64,000 nucleotides of DNA from positions 3,472,001 through 3,536,000 of the forward strand of contig OZ244045.1 in NCBI GenBank assembly GCA_965215295.1. Direction: 5' to 3'. The stretch comes from HK1 sp965215295. Its GTDB lineage: Bacteria; Pseudomonadota; Gammaproteobacteria; HK1. A model generated the notes under the pieces. It saw only the letters and a program-made list of their open reading frames with translations, searched no databases and was not told where the DNA came from. Made by a program: the position numbers and the translations under genes. Shown one piece after another: positions 18,800 to 26,203 of the stretch; position 1 is the first letter of the stretch; every line of letters begins with the position of its first letter.

Positions 18800-18824
18800 A
18801 CACTGGCGTCGATGCCGTCTCCGA

Positions 18825-21590
18825 TCATACGACGATGTTGACCAGCCGGCCGGGGACCACGATGACCTTCCTGATCGGCCTCTCGCCGATGAACCGGGCG
18901 ACGTTGTCGTTGCGTTGCGCCTCGCGCTCGACGACCTCCCGGTCCGCATCGGCGTCGACGCGGACGTGGCCGCGCAGCCTGCCGTTCACCTGGACCACGA
19001 GCTCGATCACGTCGCGCGACATCGCGGCCTCGTCGGCCGTGGGCCATGCCGCGTCGATGACCGGGTCGCGGTGGCCGAGCGCCCGCCACAGCGTGTGGCA
19101 GACGTGGGGAACGACCGGGGCGAGCATGAGGACCACCGCCTCGATCGCTTCACGCACGACGCCGCGCCGGGCGGCGGTGTCCGCGTCGAACGCCATGATC
19201 TCGTTGACGAGCTCGCGGCAGGCCGCGCACGCGGTGTTGAACTTGTAGCGGCGCCCCACGTCGTCGCTCACCTTGGCGATGGTCTCGTGGATGCGGCAGC
19301 GGAGCTCGCGCCCCGGGCCGTCGAGCAGCCTCACGTCGAGGGCGGGCGCCGGCCCCTGCTCCAGGTGCTCGCGCACGATGCGCCACAGCCTGCGCAGGAA
19401 CTTCGACGCGCCTTCCACCGCGCGGTCGGACCACTCCAGCATCTGGTCCGGCGGCGACGTCTCCATGATGTAGAGCCGCACCGTGTCGGCGCCGTACCGG
19501 GCGATCATGTCTTCCGGGTCGACGCCGTTGTTCTTCGACTTCGACATCTTCTCGATGGACCCGACCTCGACCGGCGCTCCGTCCGCGAGTGCGTGGGCGC
19601 CGGTGATGCCGCCCTTGTCGTCGTGCTCGACCTCCACCTCGGCCGGCGCGTAGTAGCGGACCGCGCCGGCCTCCTCGCGGAAGAACGTGGGGGCGACCAC
19701 CATGCCCTGGGTGAGCAGGCTCGCGAACGGCTCGCGCACCTTCGCGAGCCCCGCCTCGTTCATCAGCTTCTGGTAGAAGCGCGCGTACATCAGGTGCAGG
19801 ATCGCGTGCTCGATGCCTCCGATGTACTGGTCGACGGGCATCCAGTAGTCGGCGCGCTCGTCGAGCTTGGCGGTGTCGGCATCCGCGCAGGCGAAGCGCG
19901 CGAAGTACCACGACGACTCCATGAACGTGTCGAAGGTGTCGGTGTCGCGGCGCGCGTCCGCGCCGCACTTCGGGCAGGTGGTCCGCACGAACTCCGCGAG
20001 GCGGGCGAGCGGCGAGCCGCCCCCTTCGATGTCCACGTCCTCCGGCAGCACCACCGGGAGCTGGTCGTCGGGGACCGGGACCATCCCGCACGCATCGCAG
20101 TGCACGATGGGGACCGGGCAGCCCCAGTAGCGCTGGCGCGACACGCCCCAGTCGTGGAGCCGGTAGTTGATCCGGCGCGCACCGCGGCCGGTGGCCTCCA
20201 GCCAGTCCGCCATCCGGTCGAAGCACTCCCGGAACCCGAGCCCCGAGTACTCCCCGGAATTGACGACGACGGCGTTCTCCCGGTCGGTCCACGCGGCCGC
20301 CCGAACGTCCGCCTCGGCGCCGTCGGCGGGCGCGATCACCTGCCGGATCGGCAGCCCGTAGTGGAGTGCGAACTCGTGGTCGCGCTCGTCGTGTCCGGGC
20401 ACCGACATGACCGCGCCGGTGCCGTAGCCCATGAGGACGAAGTTCGCGACCCACACCGGCAGGCGCTCGCCGTTGAACGGGTTGACGGCGTTCACGCCGA
20501 GCGGCATCCCGCGCTTCTCCATCGTCTCGACCTCGGCCGCCGACGTGCCGCCGCGCCGGCACTCCTCGATGAACGCGGCGACGTCCTCGCGCCGTTCCGC
20601 GACCGCCGCGGCGAGCGGGTGCCCGGCCGCCACCGCCATGAACGTCGCGCCGTAGACGGTGTCGGGACGGGTAGTGAAGACGCGCAGCGGCGGGTACTCG
20701 TCATCGGTGGCCGGGCCATCGGCGTCCGGGTCATCGGTGTCCGGGCCATCGGTGCCCGGGCCTTCCGTGTCCGGGCCATCGGTGCCCGGGCCTTCCGTGT
20801 CCGGGCCATCGGTGCCCGGCCCTTCCGCGCCCGGGCCATCGGCGTCCGGCCCTTCCGCGCCCGGGCCTTCCGCGCCGGGGGCTTCGATCGCGAAATCGAT
20901 CTCCGTGCCCTCGGAGCGTCCGATCCAGTTGCGCTGCATGGTCTTGACCGGCTCGGGCCAGTCGATGTTGTCGAGCTCGGTGAGCAGCTCCTCGCAATAG
21001 TCGGTGATGCGCAGGAACCACTGCGGGATCTTGCGCCGCTCGACCACCGCCCCCGAGCGCCAGCCGCGCCCGTCGATGACCTGCTCGTTGGCGAGCACCG
21101 TGCGGTCGACCGGGTCCCAGTTCACTTCCGATTCCCGGCGGTACGCGATGCCCTGCTCGAACAGGCGGGTGAACATCCACTGCTCCCAGCGGTAGTACCC
21201 GGGCCGGCAGGTGGCGAGCTCGCGGCTCCAGTCGTAGGCGAACCCGAGCTGGCGGAGCTGCGCCTTCATGTACTCGATGTTCCGGTAGGTCCAGCGCGCC
21301 GGCGGCACCTTGTTCTGCATCGCCGCGTTCTCGGCGGGGAGGCCGAACGCGTCCCACCCCATGGGCTGGAGGACGTTGCGCCCGCGCATGCGCTGGTACC
21401 GGCTGATCACGTCGCCGATGGTGTAGTTGCGCACGTGGCCCATGTGCAGCTTCCCGCTCGGGTACGGGAACATCGACAGGCAGTAGAACTTCTCGCGGGA
21501 GGGGTCTTCCCGGACCTCGAACGCGCGGCTCTCGTCCCAGAAGGCTTGCGCCTCGTGCTCTATCGCCTCGGGGCGGTAACGCTCGTCCAT
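18825..21590 (-). CDS. leuS: Leucyl-tRNA synthetase
   Basis: 921 residues; bacterial LeuRS is usually about 860. Class I signatures are intact: FPYPSGKLHMGHVRNY (HMGH at 49-52) and EKMSKSKNNGVDPED (near 680). The editing domain keeps FTTRPDTVYGATF. Zinc-type cysteines (CDACGMVPVP and TCPKCGADA) are present. The excess length comes from about 60 residues of acidic Gly-Pro pentads (positions about 236-296) placed right before RVFTTRPDT, at the entry of the CP1 editing domain. It begins nine bases after the MscS-type gene and is followed by lptE. Because leuS is essential, the insertion must be tolerated, probably as a surface loop. Confidence 0.95.
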   Translation of the reverse strand: MDERYRPEAIEHEAQAFWDESRAFEVREDPSREKFYCLSMFPYPSGKLHMGHVRNYTIGDVISRYQRMRGRNVLQPMGWDAFGLPAENAAMQNKVPPARWTYRNIEYMKAQLRQLGFAYDWSRELATCRPGYYRWEQWMFTRLFEQGIAYRRESEVNWDPVDRTVLANEQVIDGRGWRSGAVVERRKIPQWFLRITDYCEELLTELDNIDWPEPVKTMQRNWIGRSEGTEIDFAIEAPGAEGPGAEGPDADGPGAEGPGTDGPDTEGPGTDGPDTEGPGTDGPDTDDPDADGPATDDEYPPLRVFTTRPDTVYGATFMAVAAGHPLAAAVAERREDVAAFIEECRRGGTSAAEVETMEKRGMPLGVNAVNPFNGERLPVWVANFVLMGYGTGAVMSVPGHDERDHEFALHYGLPIRQVIAPADGAEADVRAAAWTDRENAVVVNSGEYSGLGFRECFDRMADWLEATGRGARRINYRLHDWGVSRQRYWGCPVPIVHCDACGMVPVPDDQLPVVLPEDVDIEGGGSPLARLAEFVRTTCPKCGADARRDTDTFDTFMESSWYFARFACADADTAKLDERADYWMPVDQYIGGIEHAILHLMYARFYQKLMNEAGLAKVREPFASLLTQGMVVAPTFFREEAGAVRYYAPAEVEVEHDDKGGITGAHALADGAPVEVGSIEKMSKSKNNGVDPEDMIARYGADTVRLYIMETSPPDQMLEWSDRAVEGASKFLRRLWRIVREHLEQGPAPALDVRLLDGPGRELRCRIHETIAKVSDDVGRRYKFNTACAACRELVNEIMAFDADTAARRGVVREAIEAVVLMLAPVVPHVCHTLWRALGHRDPVIDAAWPTADEAAMSRDVIELVVQVNGRLRGHVRVDADADREVVEREAQRNDNVARFIGERPIRKVIVVPGRLVNIVV
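20704..20881 (-). repeat. In-frame 15-bp minisatellite inside leuS (12 pentapeptide units)
   Basis: Read on the coding strand the segment gives 12 consecutive five-residue units of the types GAEGP, GTDGP, DTEGP and DADGP. At DNA level alternating GGGCCATCGGTGCCC and GGGCCTTCCGTGTCC 15-mers repeat with high identity, indicating recent expansion. The period keeps the reading frame. Confidence 0.9.
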
Positions 21591-21599
21591 CGTCCTCGG

Positions 21600-22712
21600 T
21601 CACAGGTCCGGTGCGGGAGGTTTCGCAATCGACACGCCACCGGGCACGTGCACCGTCGACGTCGGAAACGCGATCTCGGCGCCGTGGCGGTCGATGATCT
21701 CGATGATGCGCAGCAGCACGTCCTGCTTCACCCGGTGGTACTCCGCCCACGCCCTGGTGCGCGTGTAGCAGTAGACGAAGAAGTCGAGCGATGACGGCGC
21801 GAAGGCGTCGAAGTTCACCATCAGGAAGTTGTCGGTGTCGATGTCTTCGTGCGCCCGCAGCATCGCGTCGACGTCGGCGACGATGGCGCCCATCGCCCCC
21901 GCATCGTCGTACCGGATGCCGATGGTCTCGTAGATCCGGCGGTTGTGCATGCGCGAGGGGTTCTCGACCGCGATGTTGGCGAATGCGCTGTTGGGGATGT
22001 AGAGCGGGCGGGTGTCGAATCCGCGGATGACGGTCTGGCGCCATCCGATCCGTTCCACCGTGCCCTCGATCGCGCGGTCCGGGGAGCGGACCCAGTCACC
22101 GACCGCGAACGGGCGGTCGAGGTAGATCATCAGTCCGCCGAAGAAGTTGGCGAGCAGGTCCTTGGCCGCGAAGCCGACCGCGATGCCGCCGATGCCGCCG
22201 AAGGCGAGTACGCCGGAGATGCTGAACCCCAGCGTCTGCAAGGCGACGAGGAAGGCGGTGATCAGCACGGAGAGCCGGAGGAGCTTGACGATCGCGTCCA
22301 GGGTGGCGCGGTCGATGGCCTCGCCTTTCTCCCGCCGGTCGGCGATGAAGTTCACCTCCGCGATCCGGATGAACCGCACCGCGAACCACGCCACCGCCGC
22401 AATGAGGCCGACGTCGCGAATCGGGTCGACCGCCTCGAAGATGGCGGCGGCCGCCTCGCTCTGGATGATGTCGATCGCGAACGCGATTCCGGCGATCCAG
22501 ATGAACGCGCGCAACGGCGGACCGATCGCCTCGACGAAGCTCTCGTCCCATACGCTGGGGGTGCGCGCGAACGCGGCGTGCAGCCGTGCGATGAAGCGGT
22601 TCGCGGTGAACGCGAGCACCGCGGTCGAAAGGACCGCCACGAACACCTGCACCACCCACGGCTCGAGGCCGACGGCGTTCAGGAGTCCGGATACGGCTTC
22701 GGTTCCGTTCAT
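21600..22712 (-). CDS. MscS-family mechanosensitive ion channel
   Basis: 370 residues. Several N-terminal hydrophobic helices lead into the conserved pore helix and beta domain: FSISGVLAFGGIGGIAVGFA, AAKDLLANFFGGLMIYLDRP, FAVGDWVRSPD, GTVERIGWRQTVIRGFDTRP, YIPNSAFANIAVENPSR. This is the MscS pore-lining helix and Sm-like domain. It opens under membrane tension to release osmolytes. The gene precedes leuS by nine bases and may share its promoter. Upstream is the repeat tract at about 22.9-23.0 kb. Confidence 0.9.
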   Translation of the reverse strand: MNGTEAVSGLLNAVGLEPWVVQVFVAVLSTAVLAFTANRFIARLHAAFARTPSVWDESFVEAIGPPLRAFIWIAGIAFAIDIIQSEAAAAIFEAVDPIRDVGLIAAVAWFAVRFIRIAEVNFIADRREKGEAIDRATLDAIVKLLRLSVLITAFLVALQTLGFSISGVLAFGGIGGIAVGFAAKDLLANFFGGLMIYLDRPFAVGDWVRSPDRAIEGTVERIGWRQTVIRGFDTRPLYIPNSAFANIAVENPSRMHNRRIYETIGIRYDDAGAMGAIVADVDAMLRAHEDIDTDNFLMVNFDAFAPSSLDFFVYCYTRTRAWAEYHRVKQDVLLRIIEIIDRHGAEIAFPTSTVHVPGGVSIAKPPAPDL

Positions 22713-22920
22713 GGGTCGGGCGATCGCGCGGAGGGCATCGGCGGGCGGAGCGGCGGCTCGGGTCCCGAATCGCTGGCGGGAACACGATTATGCAGGAATC
22801 CGGCACGCCGTTTCACGGCGCGGCCCGGTCCCGCAGCGCTTCGAAGTCGAACAGCGCGCGGTCCGCGAGGCGCGACCGCCTTTCCCACCAGCCCTCGGCC
22901 GGGCTTCGAGCCGCTTCAGG

Positions 22921-23025
22921 CTCCCGGCCTTCCCGACCTTCTCGGCCTTCCCGGCTTTCCCGACCTTCCCGGCCTTCCCGGACTCCCCGGCCTTCCCGGA
23001 CTCCCCGGCCGCCTCGTCCATTTCC
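22921..23025. repeat. Simple tandem repeat of 9-15 bp units (CTTCCCGGC/CTCCCCGG words)
   Basis: About 100 bases made of TTCCCGACC, TTCCCGGCC and CTCCCCGGC words in short tandem order between the MscS-type gene and the hydrolase gene (both minus strand). It translates to Gly-Lys-Ala-Gly-type low complexity in one frame, but the hydrolase ends normally at 23072, so I treat it as non-coding. The rest of 22713-23071 shows no gene. Confidence 0.7.
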
Positions 23026-23071
23026 GGGCCCTCCCGGCCGTGCGCCGCGCCGCTCGGCGAGACCGCCGCGG

Positions 23072-23857
23072 TCACGCGCCGAGGAACGCCTCCAGCGCGG
23101 CGTTGAACGCACCGGCCTGCTCGATGTTGCAGAAGTGCGCGCTCTCTTCGAGCACCACCAGCTTCGAGCCCGCGATCCGGTCGTGGATGAGTTCCGCCGC
23201 CGACGGCGGGGTGCCCGGATCGTCCTCTCCGACCACGACCAGCGTGGACCGGTCGATTGCCCGGATGCTCTCGCGCTGGTCCATCGCCGCGATCGCGTGG
23301 GCGCAGGCGACGAATCCTTCCGGCGGAGTCGCGAGGATCATCTCCCGGACCCGGGCGACATCGGCGGGGAGCCGGTCCTGTCCCGGCCCGGTGAACCAGC
23401 GGTCGATGGTCGCGTCCACCACCGCGGCCATCCCGCCGCTGGTCACCGCCTCGATGCGCGCCGCCCAGACCTCCCGTCCGCCCATGTACGCCGAGGTCGA
23501 GCACAGCACGATCCGGTCGATCCGGTCGCCGTGCTTCGTGCCCGCGATCTGTCCGACCATGCCGCCCATCGAGCAGCCCATGAAGCTGGCTCGTTCGACG
23601 TCCAGGGCGTCGAGGAGCCCGACCGCATCCGCGGCCAGCATCTCGATGCCGTAGGGACCGGGAGGGACCCCGGACCGCCCGTGGCCGCGGCTGTCGTAGC
23701 GCAGCACCCGGAATCCGAGCCCGAGCAGAGTGTCGATCTGGTGATCCCACATGGCGAGACCGGACGCGAGGGAATTGGAGACGAGAATGACCGGCGCGTC
23801 CTCCGGGCCGTCGAGGCGGTAGTGCAGGGTGGTGTCGTTGACGTTCGCGGTCGGCAT
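23072..23857 (-). CDS. Alpha/beta hydrolase, 3-oxoadipate enol-lactonase-like
   Basis: 261 residues, the usual PcaD length. The nucleophile elbow GCSMGG puts Ser at about 96, the acid is Asp in VVVGEDDPGTP near 214, and His is in ESAHFCNIEQ near 243. The N-terminal LHYRLDGPEDAPVILVSNSL and RYDSRGHGRS are typical of PcaD, which opens the enol-lactone ring in the beta-ketoadipate pathway. No other pca gene is visible here, but the divergent neighbours include a VanA-like aromatic demethylase, which would feed protocatechuate into that pathway. Other lactonases or esterases of the same fold remain possible. Confidence 0.75.
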   Translation of the reverse strand: MPTANVNDTTLHYRLDGPEDAPVILVSNSLASGLAMWDHQIDTLLGLGFRVLRYDSRGHGRSGVPPGPYGIEMLAADAVGLLDALDVERASFMGCSMGGMVGQIAGTKHGDRIDRIVLCSTSAYMGGREVWAARIEAVTSGGMAAVVDATIDRWFTGPGQDRLPADVARVREMILATPPEGFVACAHAIAAMDQRESIRAIDRSTLVVVGEDDPGTPPSAAELIHDRIAGSKLVVLEESAHFCNIEQAGAFNAALEAFLGA

Positions 23858-24030
23858 CGGCAGGCTCCGTCGGGTGGCATCGTCGGGTGGGTCGGGTATC
23901 CCCCGGCGGAATGGTTCCGCCGCTCCGGTCCCGGTCGGTCCGCTCCGGGCGCGGGACGGCGAATGGTACAGCAGCGCCCGGGCCCGGGCTTGCGGCCCGC
24001 GGAGCCTTCCGGGAGCGGGATGCGACGCAC

Positions 24031-24306
24031 ATGTCCGTGGACGAGTCCGAGTTCCGCATCCGGCTCGCGCTGACCGGCGAGGTCTTCACGGTCCCCCCCG
24101 GCAAGAGCATCGTCGAGGTGCTGCGCGAGAACGGCGTCGACATCGACACCTGCTGCGAGCAGGGATATTGCGGCACCTGCATGACCCGGTACCTGGAAGG
24201 CGAGCCGGAGCACCGCGACGAGGTGCTGGACGACGAAGACCGCAAGACCTACGTCCTCGTGTGCTGCGCCCGCTCCCGGACGGAGGAGCTGGTGCTGGAT
24301 CTGTAG
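24031..24306 (+). CDS. Stand-alone 2Fe-2S ferredoxin domain, VanB C-terminal type
   Basis: 91 residues from the ATG at 24031. The cluster motif is TCCEQGYCGTCMTRYLEGEP with Cys at about 42, 47 and 50 and a final Cys in YVLVCCARS near 78-79. The sequence EGEPEHRDEVL is diagnostic of the ferredoxin domain of phthalate-dioxygenase-reductase-like proteins such as VanB. VanB is normally about 310 residues, with FMN and NAD domains first; here only the terminal domain is encoded and upstream bases give no flavin domain. It probably passes electrons to the Rieske oxygenase encoded 330 bases downstream, with a reductase supplied from elsewhere. The frame extends upstream to 23887 but that part is not conserved. 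Confidence 0.8.
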   Translation: MSVDESEFRIRLALTGEVFTVPPGKSIVEVLRENGVDIDTCCEQGYCGTCMTRYLEGEPEHRDEVLDDEDRKTYVLVCCARSRTEELVLDL

Positions 24307-24634
24307 CCCGCTCCGCGAAGGGGCGGACCCGCCTCGGCATCCCGGACTTCGGCAGTGTCCCGGTTCGACTCTGGTCATGGTCGTCAAGCGATGTTTCCGG
24401 GCGCGCGCACTTGTCGAGAGTCGAACTGACGGCCCGTCCGGACTTCAGGGCGCGGAACGCGCCGTTCGAGGTCTATCGGGGCTCATCAAGCCCCATCGAG
24501 GCTCATCGTGGCCCTTCGAGTCCGGCCCCCGGCATTGCGCTACACTCGAAGCGACACTCGGCACGGCCCGTTGACGGCGTGCGGGCCGCAAGGCCCCGGC
24601 GCTTCAAGGCCCTGGCGCTTCGGAGGAGCAGCCC
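24307..24634. other. Intergenic region without a gene
   Basis: About 330 bases between the ferredoxin and oxygenase genes. It holds short imperfect repeats (GGCTCATC.. CCCATCGAGG words near 24478-24515, and AAGGCCC..GCGCTTC words near 24590-24625) and a GGAGGAGC ribosome-binding site at about 24620 for the next gene. No coding sequence is recognisable. Confidence 0.5.
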
Positions 24635-25738
24635 ATGATCCCCCGCCACTACATCCGCAATGCCTGGTACGTCGCCGGACTCTCCGACGAGTTCGCGGTG
24701 GACGATCTGCAGGGACACACGATCGCAGGCCGTCCGGTCCTGCTCTGGCGCTCGCGAGACGGCGCCATCGGCGCCTTCGACAACCGGTGCGCCCACAAGC
24801 GCATGCCGCTGTCCGAGGGCCGGGTGCTGGAAGACGGGACGCTCGAATGCGCCTATCACGGCCTGTGCTATGACCCGAAAGGAGCCTGCGTGGCGGTTCC
24901 GTCGCACCCGGACGGCTCGATCCCGGAGCAGGCGAAGCTCCGGCCCTTCCCGGTGATCGAGCAGGACGGGATGGTGTGGGTGTGGCCGGGCGACCCGGAG
25001 CGCCGCCACGAATCGCGTCCGCCGCGCACCCCCGAAGTTGCCGACGACGGCTACGACTCGGTCAGCTCCGGTCCCATGCGGGTGCCCGCGAACTACCTGC
25101 TGCTGATCGAGAACCTGCTCGACATCTCGCACTTCTATCCGTTGCACGACGGCAACATCGGCGACGTCGCCAACAGCCGGATCCCGGTGAAGCTGGAGGA
25201 GGGCGAGGTCGACGGAAACCGTTTCGTGAGGACCGTGCGCGAGGTCGAGAACTACGAGCAGCCACCGTTCCTTGCCGACTGGTTCGGCTACGACGTCGTC
25301 GATCGCCATCACACGCACTGCATGGTTTCCCCGGGGCTCACGCGGGTACAGATGCGGGTGGCGCCCCCGGGCCGGCTCGGCACGGAAGCCGAGCGCGGCT
25401 ATGTCCTCCTCCACACCCACACCCCCGTCGACGGCGCCAGCCACGTGTGGCGCTGGTGCGTGAACTTCAGGGCGGGCCTCGAGTCGAGGGGCGATCCGGG
25501 CGTCTCCGTCGCCCAACGCTTCGGTGAAATGTTCCCGGCGGTCGCGGCGGAAGATCTCTGGGCGCTGGAGAAGCAGCAGCAGATGTTCGAATTCCCCGAC
25601 GAGGGCTACACCGAGGTGCACCTGCAACCGGACAAGGCGCTGCGCAGGGCGCGGCAGATCTTTTCGGCACTCCTGCGCAAGGAGCGCGGTCCCGCCGTCG
25701 CCCCGGCGCCGCAGGTCGCGGCGGCCGGCGCGGACTGA
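24635..25738 (+). CDS. Rieske-type aromatic ring oxygenase/demethylase, VanA-like
   Basis: 367 residues, similar to vanillate O-demethylase oxygenase and related aromatic demethylases. The Rieske centre is CAHKRMPLSEG ... CAYHGL (Cys52, His54, Cys72, His75). The mononuclear iron site is in NLLDISHFYPLHDG, giving the Asp/His/His pattern. The C-terminal domain is of the VanA class (EKQQQMFE near the end). It would remove a methyl group from or hydroxylate an aromatic acid using electrons from a ferredoxin, plausibly the one encoded upstream. A good ribosome-binding site (GGAGGAGC) precedes the ATG. The exact substrate is uncertain. Confidence 0.85.
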   Translation: MIPRHYIRNAWYVAGLSDEFAVDDLQGHTIAGRPVLLWRSRDGAIGAFDNRCAHKRMPLSEGRVLEDGTLECAYHGLCYDPKGACVAVPSHPDGSIPEQAKLRPFPVIEQDGMVWVWPGDPERRHESRPPRTPEVADDGYDSVSSGPMRVPANYLLLIENLLDISHFYPLHDGNIGDVANSRIPVKLEEGEVDGNRFVRTVREVENYEQPPFLADWFGYDVVDRHHTHCMVSPGLTRVQMRVAPPGRLGTEAERGYVLLHTHTPVDGASHVWRWCVNFRAGLESRGDPGVSVAQRFGEMFPAVAAEDLWALEKQQQMFEFPDEGYTEVHLQPDKALRRARQIFSALLRKERGPAVAPAPQVAAAGAD

Positions 25739-25792
25739 CCGGCGGGCAACGACAACGGCGGCCGCAAGGAGCGCCACCCCACCGGGCGCCGA

Positions 25793-25891
25793 ACGTGTCA
25801 CCGGGGAGCCGGGCGGCGGCATTGCGGTGGCGGTGGTGGAAGCCGGCGTCGATTTCAGACACCCGGACCTGAACGGCATCGGGTTCGGCAT
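25793..25891 (+). pseudogene. Subtilase-domain fragment, relic of a duplicated autotransporter gene
   Basis: This stretch translates to VTGEPGGGIAVAVVEAGVDF and then RHPDLNGIG, nearly the same as the catalytic-Asp region of the subtilase autotransporter about 1.1 kb downstream (VTGEPGGGGITVAVVDDGVD). DNA identity is high over about 90 bases. There is no signal peptide, no start and no rest of the domain; the Asp position reads Glu. The surrounding 25739-26203 otherwise contains only the upstream region of the intact gene. Confidence 0.7.
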
Positions 25892-26203
25892 GTCTGCGGC
25901 TCGGCTATCCCGCCCCGGACCGGGGGCGGACAGTGTCCCGGCCGGTGGTGCGGGAGTCTGGCCTCCTTCGCGGTTCCGGCGGGCAGGGCCGGGTGGCTCG
26001 GGCTGCCACGGCGGCCGGAATGCGCAGCCGGAATCCTCGTCGCGCATCGCCGTGTGCGCAACGATGGCGAAGCGTCGATGGCGTCGTCGGTGTCTTGCGG
26101 AGGGGCGTCCGAAATGACGTCGGCCTGCACCATCACCGCACGGACGAAACGCTTTCTTCCGTGTTAGCTTTCCGAAGCAGGACATGGAGAAGGGGAAAAC
26201 CCC

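Noticed and set aside
18567..21794. Long plus-strand frame of about 1075 codons opposite leuS
   Set aside because: Antisense shadow of leuS; its repeated segments only mirror the pentad insertion.
22790..24073. Plus-strand frame of about 427 codons across the hydrolase gene
   Set aside because: Shadow of the minus-strand hydrolase and of the short tandem repeats; no domain is visible.
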